Below, one piece after another: positions 1-10,804 of a stretch of 64,000 nucleotides of DNA; position 1 is the first letter of the stretch, and every line of letters begins with the position of its first letter. A model generated the notes under the pieces. That model saw nothing but the letters and a program-made list of their open reading frames with translations, searched no databases and had not been told where the DNA came from. Source of the DNA: Emiliania huxleyi CCMP1516 (taxonomy: Eukaryota > Haptophyta > Isochrysidales > Noelaerhabdaceae); the NCBI RefSeq assembly GCF_000372725.1, contig NW_005196756.1:1286229-1350228 (forward strand), read 5' to 3'. The position numbers and the translations under genes are program-made.

Positions 1-361
1 TCTGTCTGCCTGGGTAGCTGGGTGTGATGGGATGGTGATGGGGGGAGGCTCTGGTGGCTTTGGTTACAAATTCACGGATTTACGGATTTACGGATCCCCC
101 CCCCTCCCTCCCCCCCCGTCCCGTGACCCGCGCAGACCCGCGCGCCGTGAGTTTCCGTGAGACGCGCATCCCCATCCGGGGGGAATCAAGATTCAAGTTC
201 GAAGTTGGTGCCGGAAAAGGCTCTGTTCTGAATTCGAACAAAAAGTGGCGGGTCTATTTTCTTGCCTGTTCATGTTACATGCAGAGACCGACGCTACGTA
301 CGCGCACACCATGGGCCAGCGGAGGGCGGACCCGGGGGGTGCTTTGCGCGGGCCGCGCTGC
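1..361. other. No gene seen; 3' flank of RPS20
   Basis: No open frame here has recognisable protein content. On the minus strand this is the region downstream of the RPS20 stop codon, so it would hold the 3' UTR and polyadenylation signals. Short C-rich runs occur near position 100. Confidence 0.5.
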
Positions 362-815
<454 letters not shown>

Positions 816-1930
816 GGCGGCTGCGTCCTGCGGGAGGAGGACGCGGCGTTGAGTGATGGCGGCGGCGGCGCAAAAGGCGAACCTGCCCCAGAGGGGCGCG
901 GCGTTGAGAGCGAGGGCGACGGAGCCGAGTCGTGCCCGCCCCCGGGAAAAGGCGCGGGTCCACTTCTGGGCGGCGGCGCGCCTCCATCGATGCCATGGTG
1001 GGCCAGAGTGTTGCGCACTGCTACGCTGACTGAGGCCACACGTTCCACGGCCGTGTGTTTCTTTCTTGCGGTATCGATGGTTCGAGGGCGGTTTGCGCCG
1101 CTGCCGCCGCGCCGCCGGTGGGAGGGGCACTGGTGGTGGCCTGGGCGGCCCTCCGCCGCCGCTCGGCGCGCCCGGGTAGCGGTGGCAGCCTGCCGCCGCA
1201 CCACTTTCGTATCTACCACTTCGAAATAAATGCCCGCTCGCGCGGTCCCTGCGTCGGTTTTATTCTTTTTCTGCTAGCAAAATTCGAGCTGCTTGAGGAA
1301 ACTCAAGCGGGCAGCTGGAAGCACTGAGGGACGGCCGATTTCACCAAAGTCCGAGACCTGATCTTAGAATCGCTCCCTTCACGCTTCAGTCACTTCACAC
1401 TTGTGCTGCGGCTTGTGTGCTTAGGGGACCCCTAGGGTTCTGAGGGCCGGATTTCTTAAAGACCTTTTAAGAAACGAGGAGGTTTGGGGGCTTAACTTGC
1501 CATTTAAGAGATTGCAGGCACGGGGGGTCCCTCTTTTAAGACCGTTTAAGAAAATCGGCCTCGCCGGCATGCGTCGCTGGGTTCCGCGCCGTTTTCTCCA
1601 ATACTGCCGTTATTAGGCACAAACCGAATTCCACAAACCCGCCTCTGAAGACACATCTGTAAGTCTGGTGCACTGGCAGGAGCCATACTTGCATAATAGG
1701 GGATGTGTGCGTGCAGCTGACTGTAGCCCGCTTCCCGGCCTCCCTCCGGCGTCTACCAGGAGCCTCCCGGACCATCGACCTCAGGAGCTCTCCCGCACCG
1801 TTTAAGCGTTTAAGACCGTTTAAGGAATTGGCGGCCCAGCAGCTCTTAAAACTTGCCCGGGCAAGTTTTAAGCCGTTTAAGCCGCAGGCGCCCCGGGGCC
1901 CACCCTTTTAAGCCTAGGGGTCCCCTAAGC
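816..1930. other. Intergenic, upstream of RPS20; no gene seen
   Basis: The first 400 bases are GC-rich and would hold the RPS20 promoter and 5' UTR. From about 1320 the composition drops and short GTTTAAG/CTTAAAC words recur many times (about 1455-1915), often in inverted orientation. No frame shows recognisable protein content. Confidence 0.5.
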
Positions 1931-2310
1931 GGGCAATTCAGGCTCTGCGCCCCTGCGCCCCCCGAATCTCGACACAAGGTGGTTTCGGGCCCAAAAGAAT
2001 CGTTCCTTCCTTGTGTTACTTTCCCGTCAGCACCATCCCGGCTCTGAGCAGATCGGCAAAACGTACCCGGGTAGAAAAAATCATCGTTAATTACCCGAAA
2101 TCGGCAATTAATTTCTTTGGTAGCATCGGCAGCCTCGTTCATATGGAGAGACCTGAAACCGTGCGAAGCTCGTCGACGTCGACGTTCGCAGCTCCGGCCC
2201 TCCCGCTAACGGATCTTAACCCACCCTCTCTTTATGCTATTGCTAAAAATCTCTCTCAAAATACATGGACGGAATCCTACCTAGACCTGGTCCTGGAAAC
2301 CCGGGCACTT
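1930..2310 (+). repeat. Dispersed repeat family, copy 1
   Basis: This stretch matches 8563-9130 in the same orientation with small indels. Shared words include CTGCGCCCCTGCGCCCCCCG, CTTTCCCGTCAGCACCATCC, GCAATTAATTTCTTTGGTAG-like, ATGGAGAGACCTGA and TAGACCTGGTCCTGGAAA. Both copies also hold the phrase TATTGCTAAAAATCT, which recurs near 3800 and twice near 23850. No coding content was recognised. It is probably a remnant of an interspersed element; the class is unknown. Confidence 0.75.
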
Positions 2311-2559
2311 TGCCGATTTCTGTTGTGTTGTGTTGCTTCAGGTTTTGCCTCAGACACGCGGCGGCCCCCGCGCCATCGCACGCTCTCCTTCATGAGATTT
2401 CTAGCATTTGTGCGTGTTGTAGCTTGTACGTCTTTCTTAGAAGGCAACCTAGGGAAAGGGTCCAGCACTTTGCGTTTCCGGAAATTTCGGAGGGCAATCA
2501 GAGTGTGTTATTCTGGCAACTCTCTCGAGTTTCCCTGAGTCTGAGAGCTGGGCTAGGGG

Positions 2560-3830
2560 CAAAATCTGAGGTAAAATTGAGGAAACCGGCAGAATACTGG
2601 GGTATTTAAACCGGCAAAATATCTATCTGGGTATTTTTCAGGCCAGGTATATTTTGCGGGTATACCCGAAGGTTTTCAGGTACCCGCAAAATACCCGGTT
2701 TCCTCAATTTTACCTCAGTAAGAGTTTGCCGATTTGGCTGATTTTTGCCCCAAATCAGCCTCACACTCAGAGTTTCCGGAAACTAGAGAGGCAAACGAGA
2801 CAGGGTGCGCAGGAAACATGCACAAAGGACATCGCCCGACAGGGTGCTCCAATCATGAGTGAGACCACCATCGTCCGGCGGCGGCGTGGCGGCAACCGCG
2901 TCCGCACCTCCCGGCGGCGCAGCCATCGTGTTTGCGTCGCGAGAGGTGCCAAAAAATCTTTATTCCTGACCCGTTCGCTTCGCCGGCTGCTATTGCCGCA
3001 GCCTCGCTGCTCGGTGTCCGACGCAAGCTCTCTCAACCCACAATCTCTTGCACAATCTCTCAAACCCAGTGAGCGCGGCAGTGATGACTGCTCCATCCTC
3101 CGAAGAATCGTTCACCGGCTCTTCTCCGAGTGCGCTGAGTGGTAGGGCCCCCAAGGGCCTAGAAAGCGCGCCTCCCTCCAAGTGCCCTCTCCCTTTTCTC
3201 AGACCCAGTAAGTACGTACGACCTTTTCGTACACGTCATTTCGAGAGTTCACGCAGTGGCGTTTTTTTGCTCTTGGGCGCACCTCATGATGAAAATCTGC
3301 ACTAAGAAACCTGGCCGGCCCCTGCCCTGCCCCTACCTACCTACCTACCTGCCTACCCACTTATGGGAAATAAAAAAGAAATCAGGATGGGCGAAGGTGG
3401 GGTACTAGACCAACTAAAGTGATGGTTGGTGGTACTCTCCTGCAACCACAGTCCTTCCTATGACAGGCCACTCTCAAGCCCGACAAGCATCAATCAGAAT
3501 CACTTGGCCTGTCCAAGGGTTTCCTCTCCAAGTGCTCCAAAGTGCTCCAAGTGCTCCAAGTGCTCTCGCACCCTACCTGGTTTCCTTTCCGTGTTTCCTG
3601 CTAGTTTCCCTAGAGCACCCTCTAGTTTCCTGGGGAAACTCCGTGGAAATCATCAATTTCCCGGGCTCTGAGCCGAGTCTGAGGCTGGTTTGGGCCCCAA
3701 ATCAGCCAAATCGGCAAAATACCGGGGTATTTTGGGTATACCTGGAAAACCCCCGGGTATACCTGGAAAATACCCGGGTAGTTTGAGAGAGATTTTTAGC
3801 AATACCAAACAACTCTAACACTCACACGTA
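2560..3830. repeat. AT-rich repeat-derived stretch, no gene
   Basis: Copies of a short motif built on GGGTATACCTGGAAAATACCCGGGTA recur at about 2590-2720 and 3715-3785. Around them are phrases on the GGAAACTC/GAGTTTCC theme that return at 4190-4380 and 8255-8560. Part of 3525-3560 is a run of the word AGTGCTCCA. Everything fits decayed copies of the family seen at 1930 and 8563. No frame has recognisable protein content. Confidence 0.5.
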
Positions 3831-3851
3831 ATTTGGGGCCTGGAGCCCTGT

Positions 3852-4142
3852 TCACGCGCGCGCGAGACGTGCAGACAGGGTTGCCAGGTGAGAGCGAATG
3901 GCGCGGTTCACGCCTCGCACAACAGAGAGAGAGATGCGCTCTGCATGGTGGGACATAAAAGAGAGCGAGTACTTGGGCGAGTAGGCCGTCCGGTCAACGC
4001 TGCCGCGCGCGACTTTGCGCGCGAGGCGGCGCAGCTTGAGAACGGCGGTGGGCGAGAAGCCGCCGCCGAACGTCTCGTGGAGCAGCAGGTTGAAGTTGTT
4101 GCGCTTGACAAAGATCGCGTCGTGGTAGAAACCGCGATGCAC
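3852..4142 (-). pseudogene. Possible protein fragment, unknown
   Basis: A 96-residue open frame on the minus strand whose first half reads like real protein (for example RGFYHDAIFVKRNNFN and ETFGGGFSPTAVLKLRRLA). It lies in a locally GC-richer island between two blocks of dispersed repeat. The second half loses this character. I do not recognise the family. It could be an exon or exon remnant carried by the surrounding repeat, or a chance frame. Confidence 0.25.
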
Positions 4143-4149
4143 CTTTTGT

Positions 4150-4450
4150 TTTTTGTAGTTTGCCGATTTCCTAAATAAATTTTGCCCCAGATTTTGCCCC
4201 AGACCAGCTCTCAGACTCAGTCAGGGAAACTCGCGAGTTTCCCGAGGGAAACTCGAGAGAAACAGAATGGAGCTCCAAACACCCTCTGGTTTCCCTGGAA
4301 GCTTCTGGAAACGCAAAGTGCTGGGAACCCTCTGGTTTCCCTCTGGGTTGCCGGAAACCCTTGGACAGGCCAAGAATCACCCACATCGTGATTCACCAGA
4401 AATTCTTTTTCTGCTGTGAATTTCCCGTGAAGAGAGCGGAAACCCCGACG
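4150..4450. repeat. Dispersed repeat fragment (GGAAACTC-rich)
   Basis: Contains the phrases GCCGATTT, CAGACTCAG, GGGAAACTCG and CTCTGGTTTCCCT that also occur at 2740-2790, 3580-3700 and 8255-8560. It ends about 90 bases upstream of the zinc-finger gene at 4540, so it may overlap that gene's 5' UTR or promoter. Confidence 0.5.
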
Positions 4451-4539
4451 CGAGGGCCCAGACAAACCCTTCCAATACCGCGGCCAAAACAAAAAAAGAA
4501 TTCAGCGCGAGTACGAGCAACGCCGGGGCTTTCGCTCGG

Positions 4540-5217
4540 ATGGCCGCCGCTACGCCACCGCTAAAGCCGACGCTCACTCGCGTTGAGCTCGACCCGAGCG
4601 GCAAGGCACACTGCGCTTGGTGCGACACCGCCATCGAAAAGGATTCGCCACGCGTGGTTCGCCTATTCTTTCACGCGCCTGGCTCTTACTCGCGCAACAA
4701 CGGCGCTTCGACTGGCGAGAACCCAGGCGGGTGGCAGGAGCACTTCATGCACCCACAGTGCACTTTTCAATTTGACGACAACAGCAAGGGCAAGGACGCG
4801 AAGTGCGTTGGCTGCGGTCAGGACGTGAAGCCGCGTGAACGCGTGCTGTCTCGGTTCGGACACAAAGATGCACGGTGCAAGCCATCGTCGTCGGCGCCGC
4901 TCTACTACTGCTTCGACTGCTGTGCGGGCTTCCTCCGTTCCGACCCCGCGCTGCTCGTGGGCCACGTCGGCGTCCGACAGGCTGAGGCGGACGTTGCGTG
5001 GAGATCCAGACTGTTCCCCGTGGCCGGCACGAGAGGAGGCCCACCCCCGCTTCCCAGAGACCTGGCTGTGCGCCAGGCGTTCCTGAGCTGCTTCCGATTT
5101 GGCGACTCGGAAGATGCAGCTGCTGAGGCCTCGGCGGTTGCTCGCCACATCGAGCTGCAGCGCACCATCGCCGCTGCGCTGACGGCTGACCGGAAGCGCA
5201 AGTCCCCGGGCGGTTGA
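4540..5217 (+). CDS. Small protein with PARP-type zinc finger
   Basis: A 225-residue intronless frame. Residues about 24-74 fit a PARP-type zinc finger (C-x2-C ... H-x2-C): CAWC near the start, then a basic/hydrophobic strand, then WQEHFMHPQC, matching the family's aromatic-H-x2-C close. A second cysteine cluster follows (CVGCGQ, then about 40 residues on CFDCC), which could bind another zinc. The rest is charged and helical, ending in a lysine-rich tail (RKRKSP) that could be a nuclear signal. PARP-type fingers bind DNA nicks and ends. No ADP-ribosyltransferase or ligase domain is present, so the finger stands alone. The start was chosen because the ATG is the first in a frame where the finger is complete. 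The function is inferred only from the motif. Confidence 0.7.
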   Translation: MAAATPPLKPTLTRVELDPSGKAHCAWCDTAIEKDSPRVVRLFFHAPGSYSRNNGASTGENPGGWQEHFMHPQCTFQFDDNSKGKDAKCVGCGQDVKPRERVLSRFGHKDARCKPSSSAPLYYCFDCCAGFLRSDPALLVGHVGVRQAEADVAWRSRLFPVAGTRGGPPPLPRDLAVRQAFLSCFRFGDSEDAAAEASAVARHIELQRTIAAALTADRKRKSPGG

Positions 5218-5989
5218 TTCACAGTCCAGTGAGCACGCGGGCACCGGACTTGGCGACGGCGGCCCGAGGCGGCGGCGGCCTCGTGGAACGCCGCTTCTGC
5301 CGCGCGTGACTGTGCAGCGTGACTGGACATGCCAATTCTGCGTATTTCCCACAGAGACGTTACTCGAGTACTGCGCTAGTGTGATTTCCGCTCTTTGTTT
5401 TTGCACAAAAGGCCCTCGCAGTGGCAGGAGGCGTCACTAGGTCTTGGACACAACAGCGATGCCGACTTAGTGTGGGGAGGGTCGGCGAGCACTCACTCAC
5501 TAGGGCGGCGCCGCAGGGCCGGGGTAGGGGCACAGTCGCCGGTCACTCGTCACTGCAGCCTCGCGCCCTCGCCGACCGCACTAGAACGTAGAAGGCGGCC
5601 CACCCACTCCGCGCACTAAAGGCTTAGTGCGCGGGGGGTGGCGGGAGGCACTCACCCACTAGCCCGCTCGCCGGCGGCCCACCCACTACGCGCACTAAGG
5701 ACTTGAGACAGAGTGACAGCGGTACTACATGTAGAGGAGAGATTATTTTGGGTCAACCTGTATGAGCGCGTCGGGCTGGCGATGGAGAAGTGAGCTTGTA
5801 CATGTCTTTACTCTTTCGGCGGCCGGAGGCACTCACTTCCTGTTCCCGGGCATTCACACTATATTCCTCTGAGATAATATTATATTTCGCCGCCACCGCG
5901 GCGCGCGCGCTTTATCCGCGCGCTATATTAGTAGAGTCAAACTTGTGTTCTTGTTTTGGATCAAACTTGTTACAGCTCACTTCAGCGCG
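5218..5989. other. Intergenic; short CACTA repeats, no gene
   Basis: Between about 5430 and 5700 the words CACTCACCCACTAG and CGCGCACTAA recur, including a perfect small hairpin CGCGCACTAA-AGGC-TTAGTGCGCG. From 5710 the sequence becomes AT-richer (TATATTTCG, TATATTAG) and probably serves as the promoter and leader of the membrane-protein gene at 5990. Confidence 0.4.
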
Positions 5990-8254
5990 ATGCGGCCCCT
6001 GTCTAGCCTCCTGCTCCTATGCAGCAGCTATGGCGGGACCGCTATCGAGTATGACTTCTCTACCGGGAAGAACGGCCTCGACTACTGCATTGCCGAGGCC
6101 GACACCACCAGCGACATGACAGCGTCGACCACCATGGCACCTCCACCATGGACAAGCCTTGCACCATACATGTCAGCCACCACCTGGGCGCCTGGCGTGT
6201 GCGAGCACAACCCCAATCGAGCCGAAGGATCTGAACAATGGGTCCAGTCGGTCTCGTCGAGCACGTTCGAGCCCGCCATTTGCATCGACAATTCATTTTC
6301 GAAACTTTTTGTTGAGGCGCTGCACTGCTCAAAGCATTGGCAACTTGGGTCAGAACATCTTGAGGACATGTGTGCCTCCACTCACACTACCTCTCAGGCG
6401 ATGGAGCACGCGCTACAGTCGGCTCCTGAGGCCTCATCCACCCACTGCGGCCAATCTGAATTTTCGGCCCTCCGCAGCCCCGCGATACAGGTGCACTCAT
6501 GGCCCAATACGATGGCGCTACAACTCATGAGGCACGGGACTCTTGCTGCGACAACCCAGCCCCATAGGAAGCCTGCGACATACATGCCGCCGCCACCTTT
6601 GCTGGGTCACCCAATGCTGCCCATTCTTCTGGGTCAGTGCGACGGGAACGGCTTCCTTTGCCTCCAAAATGTTTCACCGTGGAACGCTACATTTGACCCT
6701 ACACCTTGGCAGAAAGTCCTTCCCCGGGACCACTCGGACACGTCGAGTGCAGGAGAGGCATTGCACCATGGGACATGTTCTTCTGGAAAGGAGCTTGCCA
6801 CCTACCAAGTCCTTGAGACCTTGAGCAGTGGAACAGAGGTAGTGCCCTTCAACAATGGGACATGTGGTATCATCTGGCCACTCCATGGAACCACCGATGC
6901 TGCGAAAGCACTTTGCCTTGATCACTTTCGGCGACGCGGCAAGCGCGATTGGGTCAAATACGAGCTCCATTGGAACTATGCTTTCTCAAACAAGAATTGC
7001 GCTCGGGTACAGTCCACATGGATGGGAATGATCTGGCCATTTTTTCTTTGCTTTGCTCTCGTTGGGTTCCTTTTCCTTGCGTACTCCCTGCTGACAAGTG
7101 CACTGACAATTGGCGATTTGTTTGCTTACCAGACCATGAGCAGCCTTATGATTGTCAAAGCGTGGTACGGATTGCGACACTATGGTGCAAATACCAAGCT
7201 ACTGATTATCAACCTGGGTATTCAAATCAAGTGGGTCTTTGACTGGTATTTTTGCCTTGCGCCAGCTGCACTTGCGATATGTGGCATTATCCTGCTCGTT
7301 GCTTGGGGCTTTGCAATCTACGATTTCGTGCGATCCCTCCTATACTTCGCCAGGTATGCATGCCTCGTCGCCTTTGAGGTCATCATCAGCACTACTGTCA
7401 AAACTGTTTGTTTCATTTGGACACCTATTACCACCACCATCTCCTTTGGGTGCCCGTATGCAATGGTTTGCGTCAGCATCTATCGCGACTTCCTTCGGAG
7501 GTTTCTCAACTTCGTCAGTCCAGTCGTGAGGGAGCACTATGCCGAGCTAACTCCTTTGTCCGATGTTTGCGAACCGATCGACACTGGCCGCCGAAAGCCG
7601 TTGCCCTCCTCGCTTTGCCCCCAATGCCTCCATGGACTTGTCGAGTGCTTCCATTGCACCTACCATGGCATGGCAGAAAATCCATGGGTGTGCGGGAACG
7701 CCCTTCGACCCAATGCCAACGAGAGGCCTATGCCGTGGAAATTCTGGATGTGTCGTAACCTCCATTTGGCGTTTTCTTTGTACGACGATGCTCTTGCCGC
7801 CATTTATGCTCGGCTTCTCCACCTTCACGTTTGGGCCACTCTCCGTTGCCTGCAGTATCGTAGTGGTGAATACATCGTCATTTACGTGTGCAATTTTGGT
7901 TTGATCATGACACGCAAGGCCCTATACTACTTTATTGGCTTTGCTACCATTTGGCAAATCGTGTACATGCTAACCAATAGCATCGCAGTTGCTGCCGACC
8001 CGCAGGAGACCACCCCTGCCTTTGATGGCCAGCGTGACTCTTTCGTTGGTTGGTATATGCTCTTTACCGGGTACGTCGCGTGGAAGGCTACCGACGCCTA
8101 CACTATCGCCGATGGTTCCGAAACGAAGCCTGAACCGCCCGCAGGAGAAGAACCAGTCATATCTGCGCCAAATATCAGCAGGGAAGGGGCAGTCACCAAT
8201 CAGGCCACCATCACCGCTGAGACTCGGGCTCGTGACGCTTGGCGCAAACTCTGA
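5990..8254 (+). CDS. Orphan multi-span membrane protein, intronless
   Basis: A 754-residue uninterrupted frame that I cannot assign to a family. The ATG at 5990 begins a good signal peptide (MRPLSSLLLLCSS). Residues about 30-345 look extracellular: many cysteines, few charges, and N-glycosylation sites such as NVS, NAT and NGT. The rest has about six strongly hydrophobic spans (for example WPFFLCFALVGFLFLAYSLL, LAICGIILLVAWGFAIYDFV, LYYFIGFATIWQIVYML). Between spans four and five is a cysteine cluster, CPQC ... CFHC ... CGN. The tail is hydrophilic and Pro/Glu-rich. Base composition is clearly less GC-rich than neighbouring genes and codons ending in A/T are common, which suggests a different history. 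The architecture (signal peptide, glycosylated ectodomain, several spans) could be a surface receptor, a transporter, or a viral or element-encoded glycoprotein. None is proven. Confidence 0.7.
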   Translation: MRPLSSLLLLCSSYGGTAIEYDFSTGKNGLDYCIAEADTTSDMTASTTMAPPPWTSLAPYMSATTWAPGVCEHNPNRAEGSEQWVQSVSSSTFEPAICIDNSFSKLFVEALHCSKHWQLGSEHLEDMCASTHTTSQAMEHALQSAPEASSTHCGQSEFSALRSPAIQVHSWPNTMALQLMRHGTLAATTQPHRKPATYMPPPPLLGHPMLPILLGQCDGNGFLCLQNVSPWNATFDPTPWQKVLPRDHSDTSSAGEALHHGTCSSGKELATYQVLETLSSGTEVVPFNNGTCGIIWPLHGTTDAAKALCLDHFRRRGKRDWVKYELHWNYAFSNKNCARVQSTWMGMIWPFFLCFALVGFLFLAYSLLTSALTIGDLFAYQTMSSLMIVKAWYGLRHYGANTKLLIINLGIQIKWVFDWYFCLAPAALAICGIILLVAWGFAIYDFVRSLLYFARYACLVAFEVIISTTVKTVCFIWTPITTTISFGCPYAMVCVSIYRDFLRRFLNFVSPVVREHYAELTPLSDVCEPIDTGRRKPLPSSLCPQCLHGLVECFHCTYHGMAENPWVCGNALRPNANERPMPWKFWMCRNLHLAFSLYDDALAAIYARLLHLHVWATLRCLQYRSGEYIVIYVCNFGLIMTRKALYYFIGFATIWQIVYMLTNSIAVAADPQETTPAFDGQRDSFVGWYMLFTGYVAWKATDAYTIADGSETKPEPPAGEEPVISAPNISREGAVTNQATITAETRARDAWRKL

Positions 8255-9136
8255 CTCGAGTGTCAGGAGTCTGAGAGCTGTCTGAGGCAAAATCTGAGGC
8301 AAACTCTGACAAAAAACGGGGAAGTCGGTACGGACCAACCTTACACCCGGGCATTTTCCAGGTATATACAGCTATAGGGCGGCAGGGAAGGAAACGTCGA
8401 ACCCGCGATTTTTCAAAAGCAAAATCAGCAAAAATTTGGCCTCTGTATCTCCGTGTTTCCTCGCGCACCCTGTCTCGTTTCCTTTCCTTGGGTTGCCCTT
8501 CAGCACAACTCTCGTTTCCAGCGAAGAAAACTGCGGCGGCCCGAGTTTCCCGGGCGATTTTTCAGGCTCTGCGCCCCTGCGCCCCCCGAATCTCATGAGG
8601 TGTCTCGGGCCCAAAAGAAAAATGGTGTGATGTTGCGCACCCTCCTGTCTCGTTCCTTTCCTTGTGTTACTTTCCCGTCAGCACCATCCCGTCGGCTCTG
8701 AGCCGATCTGAGGCTGGTTTGGGCCAAAATCGGCATCCGGGTAGAAAAATTCAGCGGCGAAATCGGCAATCAATTTCTTTGGTATTCATCACGGCAGCAT
8801 CAGCATCGGCAGCCTCAATCTAATCATGGAGAGACCTGAGACCGTCAAGTCTTGCGTCAAGTGCTCCAAGTTATTTGGAGCCATATTCTTGCCATATTCG
8901 AGAACATAGACCCTATTTTGGACAAGAATACGGAAAGAATACGCAAAAAGAATATAGATAGTACTCGGCGAGAAAAGCGTATAAAGGCCAACTCTTAACC
9001 CACCTACCTGTGCCCTCTCTATGGTATTGCTAAAAATCTTCAGAATCCCGGAGATTTTGCGGGTACCCCCGGACGGAATCATAGACCTGGTCCTGGAAAA
9101 TACCCGGGCACCTTGCCGGTTTCTGTTGTTTAGGTT
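8255..9136 (+). repeat. Dispersed repeat family, copy 2
   Basis: Bases 8563-9130 match 1930-2310 in the same direction, and 8255-8560 carries the GGAAACTC/GAGTTTCC-type phrases of the same family. The block begins right after the stop codon of the orphan membrane gene and ends just before a G homopolymer, so that gene is flanked by repeat on one side. No coding content was recognised. Confidence 0.7.
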
Positions 9137-9160
9137 TTGCGTTCCGCATACCAGAGGCCC

Positions 9161-9186
9161 GGGGGGGGGGGGGGGGGGGGGGGGGG
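9161..9186. repeat. G homopolymer, 26 bases
   Basis: An uninterrupted run of 26 G residues preceded by three C residues. It lies about 130 bp upstream of the hydroxylase start codon. Runs of this kind recur in the window, mostly inside introns as C tracts on the sense strand; this one is G on the sense strand of the downstream gene. Confidence 0.95.
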
Positions 9187-9319
9187 CCGCGCTCGGAGCC
9201 GAACCCCGGAGCGTCTGCGAGGTACTTGCTCGCCAAGGCTCGCCCATCTCGGGTTCCCTCGCCCCCCCGGGCAGGGTGACCCCGTAGAGGCGTGGGAGTA
9301 CCTGCCAGGGCCGCGCGGG

Positions 9320-10633
9320 ATGCTCATTCGGCTCGCCCTGCTCGCCTCCGCGCTCACGCCGCCTCTGCCGCCCGGCGCGGGCAGCGAGGCGGAGGCAGCG
9401 GCGCGGCGCGAGGATCAGGAATTCGAGGCTGTGCAGCCGCCGATGCCCGAGCACCTTCTGGCACTGTGGCGCGCGGGCTCCGGCGCTTACGCGTGCTTCC
9501 AGCGTGAATTCCACAGCGCGGGCGCTGGGGCACTCACGCCGAGCGCTAGGGCCGCGCTCAAAGAGGCAGCTGCGCACCTCGAGCAGCTCGCCGGCTTCAC
9601 GCTGGGCGAGCGGCGCGAGTTCATCCTTTATGGCCGGCTGCAGGATGTGTTTGTGCCGCTCGCGCGAGAGCTGGAGCACTGTGCCGACGCAGCCTCGTGG
9701 AGCCTGCAGCGCGCTCTGCACCCGCTCGGCACAAACTCTTATGCCGTGGACGAGGCCTCCAAGACGTCGCTCTGGAACGCGGGCGTCAGCGCCGCCATCG
9801 GCTTTTACCGGCGCGCGGGCGATCAGCACCGCGCGCAGGCGACGCTGGAGCTCGCTCGGAAGCACCCTCACGCCGCAACCCACTACGAGCGGCTCGACCA
9901 GACCCCGCTCGTCTTCTTCCCCGGCCTCGAAGCGCGGCCGTGGTGGGAGCCACGCTCATTCTCGCTCGTCCGGAAGCTCGAGTCCGCGTTCGCCGATCCG
10001 GGTTCGCGCGCGGCCCTGTTGGCTGAGCTCGACGCAGTCATCGCGCGCGGTGGCCTCGCGCCCATACTATCGCCCGCAGCTCCGCTCGGGGAGGCGGGCG
10101 CCGGGCGCGGTGAGGCGGCGGGAAATGAGAGCGGAGGGACATGCGGCGCGGCCGACGGCGCAGCGGGCGGCACCACGCCCGCGTGGTCGGAGCTGCCCCT
10201 CTTTGACGGCAGGGTGTGGGACGAGGGGGCGTGCGCGGCGCTGCCTACGCTTCGCGGCCTGCTGCGAGGCCGAGGCAGCGAGCCCGTCGACGAGTGCATA
10301 TGCACGGCGCCGGTCGACGCGGCGTCGCCAAACCTTTGCGGGACGAATATCGTCGTGACCCTGCTGCGGCTGGCGCCGGGCGCCGCCGTCTTGCCTCACT
10401 GTGGCATAACCAACCGCAGACTCACAATGCAGTTCGCGTTGCGCGGCGCCGAGGGCGTCGAGTTCACCGTGGGGGGGGAGCCGCGCGGGTACGGCGGCGA
10501 TGGCAAAGCCATCGTCTTTGACGACAGCTTTGAGCACATGGTCTCCCACCGGGGGAGTCAGGATAGGTATGTGCTGTACGCGGTGCTTAAGCACCCTGGC
10601 CTGACTTCTTCGGTCGAGACGCTGAAAAGCTGA
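9320..10633 (+). CDS. Aspartyl/asparaginyl beta-hydroxylase-like protein, secretory
   Basis: A 437-residue protein. The ATG at 9320 gives a signal peptide (MLIRLALLASALTPPLPPG); the frame stays open upstream only through the G homopolymer, so that part is ignored. The C-terminal 150 residues match the aspartyl/asparaginyl beta-hydroxylase domain (Fe(II)/2-oxoglutarate dioxygenase, jelly-roll fold). Visible are LRLAPGAAVLPHCGITNRRL with the first iron-binding His and the Arg pair, KAIVFDDSFEHMVSHRG with the second iron-binding His, and DRYVLYAVLKHP with a second basic 2-oxoglutarate contact. Residues about 200-220 (VFFPGLEARPWWE) are the conserved linker seen upstream of this domain. The N-terminal half is helical, in the place of the TPR-like region of animal ASPH. 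The likely role is hydroxylation of Asp/Asn in secreted proteins in the ER. The substrate is unknown. Confidence 0.85.
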   Translation: MLIRLALLASALTPPLPPGAGSEAEAAARREDQEFEAVQPPMPEHLLALWRAGSGAYACFQREFHSAGAGALTPSARAALKEAAAHLEQLAGFTLGERREFILYGRLQDVFVPLARELEHCADAASWSLQRALHPLGTNSYAVDEASKTSLWNAGVSAAIGFYRRAGDQHRAQATLELARKHPHAATHYERLDQTPLVFFPGLEARPWWEPRSFSLVRKLESAFADPGSRAALLAELDAVIARGGLAPILSPAAPLGEAGAGRGEAAGNESGGTCGAADGAAGGTTPAWSELPLFDGRVWDEGACAALPTLRGLLRGRGSEPVDECICTAPVDAASPNLCGTNIVVTLLRLAPGAAVLPHCGITNRRLTMQFALRGAEGVEFTVGGEPRGYGGDGKAIVFDDSFEHMVSHRGSQDRYVLYAVLKHPGLTSSVETLKS

Positions 10634-10804
10634 GTGACTGCGTATGTGTGTTAAACGACAAATTTTAGCTGCAGCCAGAGCAGTTCTCTTTAAGTAACCA
10701 TGAAGTATACTCCACAAGCGGAACGCGGAGTTGCCGGTTGCGGTTCACCTCGGGCCGGGCTCGGGGCCCCGGGCCGGGCCTTGGCTCCGCGGTTCGTTGT
10801 GCGC

